Assembly: GCF_004212215.1 (NCBI RefSeq)
Contig: NZ_QVFV01000001.1
Span: 52,606 to 116,605 of the forward strand
Reading direction: 5' to 3'
Source of the DNA: Leptolyngbya iicbica LK
GTDB taxonomy: Bacteria; Cyanobacteriota; Cyanobacteriia; Phormidesmidales; Phormidesmidaceae
Length of the DNA stretch: 64,000 bases
This document shows positions 55,200 to 64,000 of the stretch, piece after piece. Within the stretch, counting starts at the first letter, position 1. Every line of letters begins with the position of its first letter. The position numbers and the translations under genes are program-made. A model generated the notes under the pieces. The model did no database searches. It had not been told where the DNA came from and saw nothing but the letters and a program-made list of their open reading frames with translations.

Positions 55200-55310
55200 T
55201 AGCGTCTAGGGTTCCGGCTTGGTTGATTTAACAAGTGTCTGGTCCGAGAGATGCAGTTAGGCTTTTGTTAATCAAGCCTAATTCACGGAGGGATAAAAGC
55301 CCGGGAGGAA
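55200..55310 (+). promoter_or_regulatory. Guanidine-I (ykkC) riboswitch aptamer
   Basis: The conserved sequence blocks of the guanidine-I class occur in order: CTAGGGTTCCGG (55206-55217), CTGGTCCGAGAG (55239-55250), and CACGGAGGGATAAAAGCCCGGGAGG (55285-55308, allowing for one base). Between the last two, TTAGGCTT pairs with AAGCCTAA (P2-type hairpin). This class binds guanidinium and turns on the downstream gene. The downstream gene is an SSS-family symporter at 55417. This is pattern recognition by eye; covariance search is needed for exact limits. Confidence 0.88.
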
Positions 55311-55352
55311 TGGGTCAACTTAAGTTGACTTGCTGTTCTGTTCCCGGGCTTT
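55296..55352 (+). terminator. Riboswitch expression platform: hairpin overlapping the aptamer
   Basis: AAAGCCCGGGA (55296-55306, the 3' end of the aptamer) pairs perfectly with TCCCGGGCTTT (55342-55352). Inside the loop a 16-bp palindrome (GTCAACTTAAGTTGAC, 55314-55329) gives a second hairpin. Because the 5' strand belongs to the aptamer, ligand binding would prevent this stem, as in guanidine-ON switches. The T-run after it is weak, so the exact mechanism (termination or another) is uncertain. Confidence 0.7.
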
Positions 55353-55416
55353 GCTGTATTTAAATGCTCAATTTCAAAGCTGCTAATTTTGACTCTAGCT
55401 CTAGGAGACGAAGAGC

Positions 55417-56919
55417 ATGGAAAATACTGCATTTTCGTGGGGAATTATCACATTTCTCCTCGGTACTTTAGGCATTGGGGTCTGGGCCTCACAACAAATT
55501 AAAGGGGATAGCGTTAACTTTTTAGTCGCTGGTAGAGGGTTGGCATTACCCTTGGCGGGCGCGACTTTGATGGCTCAATCGGTTGATTCTAATGCCACTT
55601 TGGGGAATACCGATCTTTCTTCTGAATTTGGCTTTTGGGCGGGGGCAGCCCTGCCAGTGGGCCTGTCTTTATGTCTGCTGCTAACGGGCTTATTTTTAGC
55701 CAAACCCATGAACCGCATGGGGCTCATCACCATTCCAGATTTTTATCGCGTGAAATATGGGCGCACGGTAGAGCTGCTGGCAGCCTGCATTATGACCGTC
55801 AGCTTTTCCTTTTTGCTGGCGGGTAATTTGGTGGCTGGCGGCTTTATGTTTGAAAACTTTTTGGGGTTGAGCTACTTCGGCGGTATCACCCTGTTAGCGG
55901 TGTTGGTGTTTGCTTACACGGTGTCTGGGGGGCTGTTTGCGGTCGCCTACACCGATTTTATTCAAGTCTTTATTGCGCTACTCGGCGCTTGGGGGCTGTT
56001 GCTTTATGTCTTATTTAACTTTGGCATCGATATTGCGCCTGGCATGGGGCCTTTGGGCTTTGAGCAATTAACGTCGGTGGGGTCGGGCGCAGCGATTAAC
56101 TGGGCCAGCATTATTGCCCTGGGCTTTGGCAACATGGTGGCGATTGATTTTATGGCCCGTATTTTTGCGGCAGAGAGTCCCAAGACAGCTCAACGAGCTT
56201 GCTTTGTAGCGTCTTTAGGCACTCTGATTGTGGGCATTCCGTTCTCCGTTCTGGCGTTGGGGGCAGGCGGTATTTTTGCCCAAGCTGGCGTCACGGCAGA
56301 TGGCCCTGTGCTCTTTGCCTTGCTGGAAAATGTGGTGCCACCCGTGTTGGGTTTGTTGGTGTTGGCGGCGATTTTGTCGGCATCGTTATCCACAGCGGAT
56401 GGGGCCATTTTGGGCACGTCTTCGGTGTTAGCGCATAACGTATTGGGGATTCGCCATGCGTCAGCCCATGATGCGAGCGGGGGCGATCGCCTGTTGCTCA
56501 TCACCCGGTTAATGGCGATCGTCATTACTATATTGGGGGTCTTTTTGGGCCTGCGGGTGCCCCAGACCGGCGTGCTCCTGCTGCTGGCGTTTGATATGAG
56601 TTTTGCGGGCTTGGTCGTGCCTTTGATTGGGGGGCTTTATTGGGCTCGTTCAACGCGGCAGGGGGCACTGGCCTGCATCATTGTCGGTTCGCTTACCCGC
56701 TTTGCTTTTTTCATTTTTATGCCGACGATGTTTGGCGTCGACAACACGCTGCTATATATTCCCAACAGTTTGTTCACGATCGACTTTGATGGGTTTCCCA
56801 CGCTGATTAGTCCGATTGTGGGACTCGTGGCATTTTGGGTGGTGTCAAATCTGACCTACCGGCCTCAAAGTCCGGAAGAGCAACGGGCCAAAGTCTTGGA
56901 GAAGACTCAGGCCCTGTAG
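55417..56919 (+). CDS. Sodium:solute symporter under guanidine riboswitch control
   Basis: A 500-residue integral membrane protein of the SSS family with about 13 hydrophobic segments. The SSS signature appears as FLVAGRGLALPLAGATLMAQSVDSNATLGNTDLSSEFGFWAGAALP and in the later YTVSGGLFAVAYTDFIQVFIALLGAW; SASLSTADGAILGTSSVLAHNVLG is the sodium-site helix 8. It most likely couples sodium entry to solute uptake. The guanidine-I riboswitch in its leader suggests that the solute is guanidine, a guanidino compound or a breakdown product; this is inference. AGGAG is at 55396-55403 region, ten bases before the ATG. It is followed by a HIP1-based terminator. Confidence 0.88.
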   Translation: MENTAFSWGIITFLLGTLGIGVWASQQIKGDSVNFLVAGRGLALPLAGATLMAQSVDSNATLGNTDLSSEFGFWAGAALPVGLSLCLLLTGLFLAKPMNRMGLITIPDFYRVKYGRTVELLAACIMTVSFSFLLAGNLVAGGFMFENFLGLSYFGGITLLAVLVFAYTVSGGLFAVAYTDFIQVFIALLGAWGLLLYVLFNFGIDIAPGMGPLGFEQLTSVGSGAAINWASIIALGFGNMVAIDFMARIFAAESPKTAQRACFVASLGTLIVGIPFSVLALGAGGIFAQAGVTADGPVLFALLENVVPPVLGLLVLAAILSASLSTADGAILGTSSVLAHNVLGIRHASAHDASGGDRLLLITRLMAIVITILGVFLGLRVPQTGVLLLLAFDMSFAGLVVPLIGGLYWARSTRQGALACIIVGSLTRFAFFIFMPTMFGVDNTLLYIPNSLFTIDFDGFPTLISPIVGLVAFWVVSNLTYRPQSPEEQRAKVLEKTQAL

Positions 56920-56946
56920 CCAACCTCACGGGAATTGCCTCCACTG

Positions 56947-56981
56947 CCGCGATCGCTCTCAACCAGGAGCGATCGCGGTTT
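56947..56981. terminator. Bidirectional terminator built on HIP1 sites
   Basis: CCGCGATCGCTC pairs with GAGCGATCGCGG (12 bp, perfect) around TCAACCAG, followed by TTTCG. Both stem arms contain a GCGATCGC palindrome. It lies between the convergent symporter and cheB genes. Confidence 0.75.
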
Positions 56982-57021
56982 CGTATTGGGGAGCTGGAGC
57001 CCTGAACCGCCTTATCAGGGG

Positions 57022-58110
57022 CTAAAAATTTTGGAGAGCGGAGGCAAACACGCGATTGAGTAAAAAGGGCGCGATGTTGTCGATGGGCAAAATATGCTGC
57101 GCTGCGTTCAAGGCGATCGCTTCTTTCGGCATGCCAAACACGACACAGGTGGCTTCGTCTTGGGCGATGGTGGTGCCCCCCGCGAGGGCGATCGCGTGTA
57201 AGCCTTCAGCGCCATCGCGACCCATCCCCGTCAACACGATGCCCACAGCCGAGCGGCGATAGTATGCCGCTACCGACTCCAGCAGTACCGTCACCGAAGG
57301 ACAATGCCCCGCCACCGGGGGCGACTGCGTGAGCTCAAACCGACCGTAGCGATCAATCTGCATGTGATGTCGCTCGGGGGGAAAGTAGACCGTACCAGGG
57401 GCGGGCATTTCTCCGGCCACGGCAATTTTGATGTGCAACGCACTTTTGAGATTGAGCCAATCAATCAGTCCTTGCAAAAAGCCGCTGCTGATGTGCTGCA
57501 CACATAAAATCGGCACCGGAAACTGTTTGGGCAAGGCTTGCAAGATGGTCTGCAGCGCCTGTGGCCCCCCAGTCGAAGCCCCAATCGCCAGCACGCGGGG
57601 GGCGCGAATATCAAGTTGATGGGAGGCCGCGATCGCCGATGCTGGCGGCGGGGGCGGCAGTGGGGTGGGACGCACCTCGCGCCGGTGCTGGGTAAACACT
57701 GACACGCCCGAGAGTACGCGAATTTTGTTGATCAGCTCCTGCTGAACTTTTTCATATTCAGCCGCCAGCCCCGTACGCGGCTTGGGAAAAATGTCGAGGG
57801 CGCCTGCTTCCAGCAGGCGAAACACATTTTGCGTGTCTTCGTCTTGTACTGATGCGCTCACCACTAAAATCGGGCGGGGGAAACGGGCCATCACCTCACG
57901 GGTCAGGGTCAGGCCGTCCATTTTGGGCATGTGCAGATCGGTACAGATAATCTGCGGATCGACCTGGGGAATCAGCTGCAGCGCCTCAACGCCGTTAGCG
58001 GCAATCCCCACAATTTCGATCGCCGGATGGTCGCGCAGCAGCCGCTGCAAAATCGCCAGCGCAACGGGCGAATCTTCCACCAATAACAGCCGAATCGGGC
58101 GCGATGCCAT
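57022..58110 (-). CDS. cheB: Chemotaxis protein-glutamate methylesterase CheB
   Basis: A 362-residue response regulator. Residues 1-125 are a receiver domain (RLLLVEDSPVALAILQRLL with the acidic pair, LQLIPQVDPQIICTDLHMPKMDG with the phospho-Asp, and VVSASVQDE). Residues 165-360 are the methylesterase: catalytic Ser in GASTGGPQALQTIL, His in CVQHISSGF and Asp in LTGMGRDGAEGL. It removes methyl groups from chemoreceptors. It begins directly after the cheA stop (no gap). No cheR is in the window; it may lie beyond the right end. Confidence 0.96.
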   Translation of the reverse strand: MASRPIRLLLVEDSPVALAILQRLLRDHPAIEIVGIAANGVEALQLIPQVDPQIICTDLHMPKMDGLTLTREVMARFPRPILVVSASVQDEDTQNVFRLLEAGALDIFPKPRTGLAAEYEKVQQELINKIRVLSGVSVFTQHRREVRPTPLPPPPPASAIAASHQLDIRAPRVLAIGASTGGPQALQTILQALPKQFPVPILCVQHISSGFLQGLIDWLNLKSALHIKIAVAGEMPAPGTVYFPPERHHMQIDRYGRFELTQSPPVAGHCPSVTVLLESVAAYYRRSAVGIVLTGMGRDGAEGLHAIALAGGTTIAQDEATCVVFGMPKEAIALNAAQHILPIDNIAPFLLNRVFASALQNF

Positions 58111-60990
58111 CTAGATCAGCCTCTGTAAAGTTTCGAGGAGAACTTCTTGGTTGAAACTGCCTTTGGTGATGTATGCATTGGCCCCAGCCTCTGCCCCTCG
58201 TTGGCGATCGCGATCGCTCGCCAAGGTCGTCACCAACACCACGGGCAACTCATTATATTCGCGGTGCTGGCGAATGCGTTCGGTCAGCCCGAGGCCATCT
58301 AAATTCGGCATTTGCACGTCCGAAACCACCGCGTCAAACGCCTGTAGCTGTAACTTGTTAAAGCCCTCCATCCCGTCCACAGCGGTGACCACCTGGTAGC
58401 CCGCCGCTTCGAGAATGCGCTTTTCTTGGGTGCGGGTGGCGATGGAATCTTCGACCAACAAAATGCGGGCCGGACGTTCTGGCGCTTGCTGGGGCATGGC
58501 GGTGGCGGTGGCAGCCAAGCCCGGACGACTGCTGCGTCGCCGCACCGATTGCATCAAATCCTGGGGGTTAAGCACCATACAGACCTCCCCCGTCCCGAGA
58601 ATCGTCGCCCCGGAAATGTTGCGCACCCGCTTCAATAGCTGGCTTTGGGGCTTGAGCACAACATCTTGTTCATCGACCAGCGCATCGACAAAAATGCCCA
58701 AACTGTCTGCCCCCGATCGCAAAATAATGCAGGCGAGGGAGGGTGACTGCCGACGGGCGATCGGGACCTTGCTGGGGGCCAGTTCGAGCAGGTCGGAGAG
58801 CTGCACCACCGAAATGGGACGATCGTCGTGCAGGATGGTGTTGCGTCCTTCAATGGTGAAAATGTCGTCCGGCTTCACCAGACAAGCCGTTTGCACAAAC
58901 TCTACCGGAATGGCATAGGTGTTGTTGCTCACCGACACAATCAGCACGTGAGCCGTGGCCAGAGTCGTGCCCAACTGGACTCGAATAGTGCAGCCTTGCC
59001 CCGGTTCTGAGCTGACCTCAATACTCCCCTTGAGCCGTTCCACATTGGTTCGCAACACGTCGAGCCCGACCCCGCGCCCCGAAATTTCCGTCACCATGGT
59101 GCGGGTCGAAAATCCCGGACTCAAAATCAAGTTTTGAATCTGCCCCGGCGTCATCGATTCCAGCTCTTCGGGTCGGCAAATGCCCCGACGCAGCGCCGTT
59201 TGCTTAATCGCTTCCACATTGAGTCCGCGCCCATCATCACTCACCTCAATCACGATGCTGGTGGGGGTTTGATAGCCGCGCAGGGTGATGGTGGCCGTTT
59301 CCGGTTTACCCTGACGCACCCGCTCTTCTGGGGACTCAATGCCATGATCGATCGCATTGCGAATCATGTGCAGCAGCGGATCCTTCATCTCTTCGAGGAT
59401 GCGCTTATCGGCACGGGTGTCGGCCCCAGCGATCGCCAGCTTGACGGACTTGTGTTCTTGACGCGCCAGATCGCGCACCAAGCGGGGATACAGATTAAAA
59501 ATGGTCGAGAGGGGCAGCAGGCGCAGGGTCCGAATGCCTTCTTCTAACTCACCGCTGATCATCTCCAGGCGGGTAGTGTCTTCGTACAGAGATCCCTGCA
59601 AGCGATTGATCAGGGTGCCGAGCTGTTCGAGATATTGCTCATTGCGGTGTTGAAAGGTTTCTAATTGATGAATGCCTTTGCGCCCTTGCTGCACCTCATG
59701 GAGCAAAAAGCGATGGGAAAAGAGATCGCGGCTCCAATCTTCCCAAAGGTTGCTGATTTCTTCGATTTCGCCCAGCCGATGGGTGACACGAATTTTGGTG
59801 ACCGTGAGTTCCCCCGTTTGGGTCATCAGGGCATCGAGGTTATGGGTCGGCACCCGAATGGTCTCAATGCGGTAAGCCGCTGACGGTGCCCCCCCGGCCG
59901 TCGAGTCGGCAGGCGGTGGCGGGTTCGCAGTGGCCGCCCTGTTAGCCGCGGGCGGTGCGCTACCGTTGGTGGACTCTGGCGCTGGCGTGGAGGACTCAGG
60001 AGGCACTGGTTTCGGAGCGGCGATCGCAACCGCTGCCGAATTGAGGTCGACCGGGACATCAGCGTTCGGGGCGGCGGTCGCAGGCACGCTAGCCCCCATC
60101 AGTTCGGCCAACACGTAAAACACATTCACATGAGCTGGTATCCCCGTCACGGCTTGGTGGGCCAGCTGGCGCATGGCGTCTAAACCGTGGGCGAGGCGAT
60201 CGCCCATATCTGGCGAAAAGCGCTCTTCGTGCCGTTGAATCGCCCCGAGCAGATGCTCTAACTGGTGCGCCAGGGTGCCCAAATCTTTGAGGCCCAGCAT
60301 ATTGCTGTCCCCTTTGAGGGAATGCGCCTCGCGCATCAGCAAGTCGAGGGTGACGGTGTCCTCGGGCTGCTGTTCGAGCTGCAAGAGGCCCGTATCTAAA
60401 GCCTGCAACCGTTCTTCACTGCTGGTTTTAAAGATGGCCCGCAGCTCAGCATCGGCAATCAGCAAATCGGTGTCGGTGTCGGTGTTGGGATCAGTGTCGG
60501 TATCCACCAGCGCAGCCGGAGCCGCCTCCGCCTCATCGTCTTCGGCCATTTCCCCAAAGAGTTCGACCCCATCGGGCTCAGACTCAGGGGGGGCTAGCGG
60601 AGCGGCAGGCAGCGGCGTGCCGTTCATCGCGGCGATCGCCCGCTCGGCGGTCGCATCACACGGGTCACCCGTCACCGCATGGTGAATCATTTGCCGCATC
60701 GCCGCGAGTCCTTGGGCGAGGCGATCGCCCAACTCTGCCGTAAAGGCTTGCTCACCCCGCTGCACCTGCTTCAAAATCGTTTCCAGAGAATGGGCGACTT
60801 TGCCAATTTCCGGTTGATCGAGCATACTGCTGTCGCCCTTGAGCGAGTGCGCCTCGCGCATCAGGCTATCGAGCGTGTCAGCATCATCTGGCTGCTGTTC
60901 TAGGTGCAGCAGTCCCGCGTCCAAGGTCTGCAACCGTTCTTCACTGGAGGTTTTATAAATGCCTCGCAGTTCATCATCTTCAATCCTCAT
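58111..60990 (-). CDS. cheA: Hybrid CheA histidine kinase with two Hpt domains and a receiver
   Basis: A 959-residue kinase. Two phosphotransfer domains carry HSLKGDSSML (His48) and HSLKGDSNML (His223), highly similar to each other. A Pro/Ala linker with a DTDTDPNTDTDTD patch joins them. The kinase core has HMIRNAIDHGIESPEER (N box), VSDDGRGLNVEAIKQTALR (G1) and GRGVGLDVLRTNVERLKGSIEV (G2), then a CheW domain (AHVLIVSVSNNTYAIPVEFVQT) and a C-terminal receiver (ARILLVEDSIATRTQEKRIL, VVSDVQMPNLDG). The receiver, and CheB downstream, fit the hybrid CheA type used in non-flagellar systems. ATG 60990 has AAGGG upstream; ATG 61032 is less likely. The last gene pair is fused without a gap. Confidence 0.95.
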   Translation of the reverse strand: MRIEDDELRGIYKTSSEERLQTLDAGLLHLEQQPDDADTLDSLMREAHSLKGDSSMLDQPEIGKVAHSLETILKQVQRGEQAFTAELGDRLAQGLAAMRQMIHHAVTGDPCDATAERAIAAMNGTPLPAAPLAPPESEPDGVELFGEMAEDDEAEAAPAALVDTDTDPNTDTDTDLLIADAELRAIFKTSSEERLQALDTGLLQLEQQPEDTVTLDLLMREAHSLKGDSNMLGLKDLGTLAHQLEHLLGAIQRHEERFSPDMGDRLAHGLDAMRQLAHQAVTGIPAHVNVFYVLAELMGASVPATAAPNADVPVDLNSAAVAIAAPKPVPPESSTPAPESTNGSAPPAANRAATANPPPPADSTAGGAPSAAYRIETIRVPTHNLDALMTQTGELTVTKIRVTHRLGEIEEISNLWEDWSRDLFSHRFLLHEVQQGRKGIHQLETFQHRNEQYLEQLGTLINRLQGSLYEDTTRLEMISGELEEGIRTLRLLPLSTIFNLYPRLVRDLARQEHKSVKLAIAGADTRADKRILEEMKDPLLHMIRNAIDHGIESPEERVRQGKPETATITLRGYQTPTSIVIEVSDDGRGLNVEAIKQTALRRGICRPEELESMTPGQIQNLILSPGFSTRTMVTEISGRGVGLDVLRTNVERLKGSIEVSSEPGQGCTIRVQLGTTLATAHVLIVSVSNNTYAIPVEFVQTACLVKPDDIFTIEGRNTILHDDRPISVVQLSDLLELAPSKVPIARRQSPSLACIILRSGADSLGIFVDALVDEQDVVLKPQSQLLKRVRNISGATILGTGEVCMVLNPQDLMQSVRRRSSRPGLAATATAMPQQAPERPARILLVEDSIATRTQEKRILEAAGYQVVTAVDGMEGFNKLQLQAFDAVVSDVQMPNLDGLGLTERIRQHREYNELPVVLVTTLASDRDRQRGAEAGANAYITKGSFNQEVLLETLQRLI

Positions 60991-61068
60991 GGCATATCCC
61001 TTCTCTCGCTCGCAATATGGGCACCCATACAAATCCCTGATTGAGGCCGGTCAAACCAGCGGGTGTGA

Positions 61069-62532
61069 CTAGATCGCGACCTTGAGCTGCATCGCGGATT
61101 CATTGAGTTGATGGGTGCCGGTGCGAATCTGGGTGATGCCGCTGGCCGTTTCCTGAGCGCCTTTGTTTAAGTTATTCATGGCGCTCACGACTTGCTCAAT
61201 GGCGACGGCTTGCTGCTTCACATTCAACGAAATTTGCTGACTATTCAGCACTACGTTGTTCACCGCATCGGCCACGCCACCAAAAGCGGCTGCCGTTTCT
61301 TCCGAAATCTTGACGCCCTCTTCCACGGTTTTGGTGCCTTCATCGGTCACCATCACGGTGGAATTGATCGCGGTTTGAATGTCGGCCACCAGCGCATTGA
61401 TTTTTTCCGCCGATTTTTTGCTCTGATCCGCCAGTTTGCGAATTTCGCCCGAAACCACCGCAAAGCCCTTGCCATGTTCACCCGCGCGGACTGCTTCCAC
61501 CGCTGCATTCAGGGCCAGCATGTTGGTCTGGTTAGCCAGGTCACTCACCAGGCCCGAAATGCCGCCAATCTGGTTGGTTTGTTCACTGAGCCGCAGGATT
61601 TGATCGGCGATCGCCTCCACCTTTTCTCGCAACGTGCCCATGCCGGCCATACTGCGTTCTACCGCGCGGGTACCTTCTTCCGCCAGCTTCAGCGCTTGTT
61701 GCGCACCGGCTGCCGCCGCTTCGGCCTGCTCTGCCGACTGCCGCGACGACGCCCCCAGTTCATCCATCGTGGTCGTGGTCTCGCTGACCGAGGCCGCCTG
61801 TTGACTGCTGGTACGTTCCTGCTGCTCAATGCTGGCGGCAATCTCATTGGCCGAACTCGCAATCACCCCCGCCGACTGATTCATCAAGCGCGATGCCTTC
61901 AGCACAATCCAGGTGCCCAGCAGCACTGACACGAGCACCGAGATAGCGGCAGCGAGCAACAGCGTTGTCTGTAGCCGCCCTAAAGCCGCAGTTTGAGCAG
62001 CCTCGTCCCCAGCCATGATCTCATGCTCTAGAGTCTCCATGTCCAGCAACAGCGCACTGATGGATTCCGCTAAGCCCCGACCACCATCGGCTTTCCAAGC
62101 ATTGATTGCTTCTTCCGGCTGGCCCGCATCCACGAGCGCAATTAAACCTTCGTTCAAGGCAATCAATTCCGCCGTTTGGACCTCTAGCTCTTTCAGATTT
62201 TGCAGTTGTTGCTCATTAGTGATCCACTCTTCTGTCGTGGCCAAGACCTCGGTGTAAGCTTCCTTGGCGGCATTGAAGGAATTCAGCGACACCGGACTTT
62301 TTTCGAGCAGATAACCCCGGGTCGTACGCGACATGGCCTGAATATGAGAGTCGAGTTCGCCAATATTGTCATTGACTTCCCAGGAACTATGGAGTTCTGC
62401 TGCGCTGTGTCTGACCTGGCGCACGTTGGCAACGGTCACAGCCGCCGAGATCACTAAGGCCACGACAGGGACCGAGTATCCCAGAATGATCCAGTGGCGA
62501 AGTTTCCAAATTCGTTGGGCGCTAGCTTTCAT
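61069..62532 (-). CDS. Methyl-accepting chemotaxis protein with CHASE3-type sensor
   Basis: A 487-residue chemoreceptor. A transmembrane helix ([19 protein letters not shown]), a periplasmic four-helix region of about 135 residues ([31 protein letters not shown]3-like), a second helix ([21 protein letters not shown]), and the cytoplasmic coiled coil follow. The signalling tip is [41 protein letters not shown]; the common EAARAGE reads EAVRAGE. There is no HAMP domain. It signals to CheA through CheW. It is 78 bp upstream of cheA in the same operon. Confidence 0.93.
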   Translation of the reverse strand: MKASAQRIWKLRHWIILGYSVPVVALVISAAVTVANVRQVRHSAAELHSSWEVNDNIGELDSHIQAMSRTTRGYLLEKSPVSLNSFNAAKEAYTEVLATTEEWITNEQQLQNLKELEVQTAELIALNEGLIALVDAGQPEEAINAWKADGGRGLAESISALLLDMETLEHEIMAGDEAAQTAALGRLQTTLLLAAAISVLVSVLLGTWIVLKASRLMNQSAGVIASSANEIAASIEQQERTSSQQAASVSETTTTMDELGASSRQSAEQAEAAAAGAQQALKLAEEGTRAVERSMAGMGTLREKVEAIADQILRLSEQTNQIGGISGLVSDLANQTNMLALNAAVEAVRAGEHGKGFAVVSGEIRKLADQSKKSAEKINALVADIQTAINSTVMVTDEGTKTVEEGVKISEETAAAFGGVADAVNNVVLNSQQISLNVKQQAVAIEQVVSAMNNLNKGAQETASGITQIRTGTHQLNESAMQLKVAI

Positions 62533-62650
62533 GACGGTTCTCCTTAAGCGGATAGGGACTCAATAAATCAAATAGGGAAGTCGAGACTTGGAATAGTCGG
62601 TGCGGCCAGTCAGAGAACTTGAAAAAGCACTCCACTGGGGCAAGAGGGGA

Positions 62651-63673
62651 CTAAGCGGCTTGGTCAACCACTAACTCGCCGTGGGTCAGCAGTTGCGTAA
62701 TATCTAAAACGCTTATGGTCTGGCCGTTATCACGCACGACGCCGCGAATATAAGCATTGTCAGTAGCGTGAATGGCCGTGGGCACCGCCGTGACATCGCC
62801 AGGATGCACGTACAGCACATCGAACACCGCATCAACGATGATGCCGGCCACAATGTCATTCACCCGCACAATGACGGCTTGCTGTTGGCGCGTGCTAGCG
62901 GTGTCCAAATTGACGAACTGCCGAATATCAATCAGCGTCAAAATCTCACCGCGCAGATTCATATTGCCGACGATATGAGGGGGACAACAGGGCACCGGCG
63001 TCACCTGGGCAATTTGGGTAAATTCTTGAATCACTTCCAGGTTTAGGGCAAACCGCTCGCCTTGCAGACCCACAATGGCGAGGGCTGTGAGCCCCACCCA
63101 GCTCTCACTTTCGCTTTGGTTGATGAGCGCATCGGCCCGGTTTTGCAACACCGCTTGATCGGCGGCTGAAAACTGGGCTAAAAACTCGTTGCCCTCTATG
63201 TTCGCGTCTATCGGCTCAGGCCGAGCAGTTCCAGTGGCCATGGACGAGCCCTGCACAAGCGCTTCAGGATTAAGCAGGGTGATTAACTGAGAATCGTGCT
63301 TGGCTAATCCGGCTGTGACTGCATGTTCGGCATCAGTAGTGAGGTGACTCCCCACGTCGATCGCCAGTTCTGACTCGGCAATGAATTCGACGTTATCGAC
63401 CTCATCGACGATGACGCCAACCGATCGCTCATGCAGCCTGATTAAGATGACGGAATGTTTGAGCGTATAGGGTTGTCGCGATCGCCCCAGTCGCTGCCGC
63501 AGGTCAATTACGGGAATGATGTGTCCCCGCAAATTGAGAATGCCCACCATTTCGGCAGTGGCTTCGGCAATGGGCGTCAGCGCCGGTAATAGAAACAGTT
63601 CTTGCACAACTGCGGCGGCAATGCCAAAGCGACTGCCGCTTAACCCAAAGATTAGGTAGGGTTGATATGCCAT
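62651..63673 (-). CDS. Double-CheW-domain adaptor protein
   Basis: A 340-residue protein with two CheW domains in tandem (about 1-140 and 195-335). YLIFGLSGSRFGIAAAVVQELFLL with MVGILNLRGHIIPVIDLRQRLG form the first, and ALAIVGLQGERFALNLEVIQEF with IVGNMNLRGEILTLIDIRQFV form the second. It links receptor and kinase; two domains could bridge two partners. ATG 63673 has AGGTGG five bases upstream and is preferred to ATG 63727. It is 118 bp ahead of the receptor gene and the first of the operon in view. Confidence 0.9.
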   Translation of the reverse strand: MAYQPYLIFGLSGSRFGIAAAVVQELFLLPALTPIAEATAEMVGILNLRGHIIPVIDLRQRLGRSRQPYTLKHSVILIRLHERSVGVIVDEVDNVEFIAESELAIDVGSHLTTDAEHAVTAGLAKHDSQLITLLNPEALVQGSSMATGTARPEPIDANIEGNEFLAQFSAADQAVLQNRADALINQSESESWVGLTALAIVGLQGERFALNLEVIQEFTQIAQVTPVPCCPPHIVGNMNLRGEILTLIDIRQFVNLDTASTRQQQAVIVRVNDIVAGIIVDAVFDVLYVHPGDVTAVPTAIHATDNAYIRGVVRDNGQTISVLDITQLLTHGELVVDQAA

Positions 63674-64000
63674 AAAGCCCACCTGCTGAAACAATGTCGC
63701 AAAATTAGCCCCAGCAGCGATCGCCATTATTGGCGATCAGTCAGTGATTAAGGACTAACTATACTTGCAGGCTTATCATTCCCTAAGCCAACAACAAGAC
63801 GGAGAATCAACACAAAAGTCAATTTTCTTGCAAACAACTTTACTCAACAAGGACAGGAAATAAGTGAGCCTTTTAAAATACCTCCCGTCCAACCTTCGCG
63901 ATCGTCAGGGCACAGCACTTGTCATCACATTTTCTTCCTGGTTGACATTCCATTATGCTTTCAATTTCAATTTATTTTGGCGGCGACTGAGAGGAAGCTA

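Noticed and set aside
61192-61929. A 245-codon plus-strand frame
   Set aside because: Antisense to the chemoreceptor gene, which has clear MCP motifs.

Overview
The window is chromosomal DNA from a cyanobacterium. The evidence is internal: the HIP1 octamer GCGATCGC is scattered through genes on both strands; there is an ndhL gene, a tRNA-Leu(UAA) gene split by the classic cyanobacterial group I intron, an Omp85/lpxC/fabZ/lpxA/lpxB block, an SLH-domain porin and a pentapeptide-repeat protein that looks lumenal. Rather high GC content, nickel superoxide dismutase, a PEP-CTERM protein and many secreted or surface genes suggest a filamentous, Leptolyngbya-like lineage, but the genus is a guess.

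Layout. 0.1-9.5 kb: a TPR protein, an arsenite resistance pair (arsR, acr3) with two matching palindromic operators, a membrane protein, a small zinc-ribbon protein, then a polyamine block (FAD amine oxidase divergent from a SpeD-SpeE fusion that overlaps a ureohydrolase gene) and an FkbM methyltransferase. 9.5-17.4 kb: a flotillin 3' remnant, a 1.1-kb gene-free stretch, a LEVG-type PEP-CTERM protein, a GNAT enzyme, a MocR-type regulator with a palindromic operator candidate, a 456-residue unknown, and the intron-containing tRNA-Leu. 17.4-31.4 kb: ndhL, a lipoprotein alpha-amylase, a complete MacAB-TolC-like efflux operon, and on the minus strand purC-bamA-lpxC-fabZ-lpxA-lpxB for outer-membrane construction. 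31.5-44.9 kb: a three-part lipid kinase with decayed flanking domains, a secreted nuclease, the sodN/sodX pair, mtnA, cysK, a pentapeptide protein, an odd metallo-beta-lactamase-fold protein, an RNA cytosine methyltransferase, a secreted protein with 17 consecutive Asp residues, and an SLH porin. 45.4-56.9 kb: glycosyltransferase, rhomboid protease, polysaccharide flippase, a two-module membrane protein, hypE-hypA-hypB, a small secreted protein, and a sodium:solute symporter whose leader is a guanidine-I (ykkC) riboswitch. 57.0-63.7 kb: a minus-strand chemosensory operon cheW-mcp-cheA(REC)-cheB.

How it fits together. Polyamine genes sit as a unit in which a ureohydrolase directly follows an aminopropyltransferase, which would suit a route through aminopropylagmatine. 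Nickel is used by SodN and handled by HypA/HypB. The envelope genes (BamA, Lpx enzymes, TolC system, porin, flippase, glycosyltransferase) are numerous. The most noteworthy signals are the riboswitch-controlled symporter, the SpeD-SpeE/ureohydrolase unit, the lipid kinase flanked by two apparently dead enzyme domains, and the poly-Asp secreted protein with its slippage-prone repeat.
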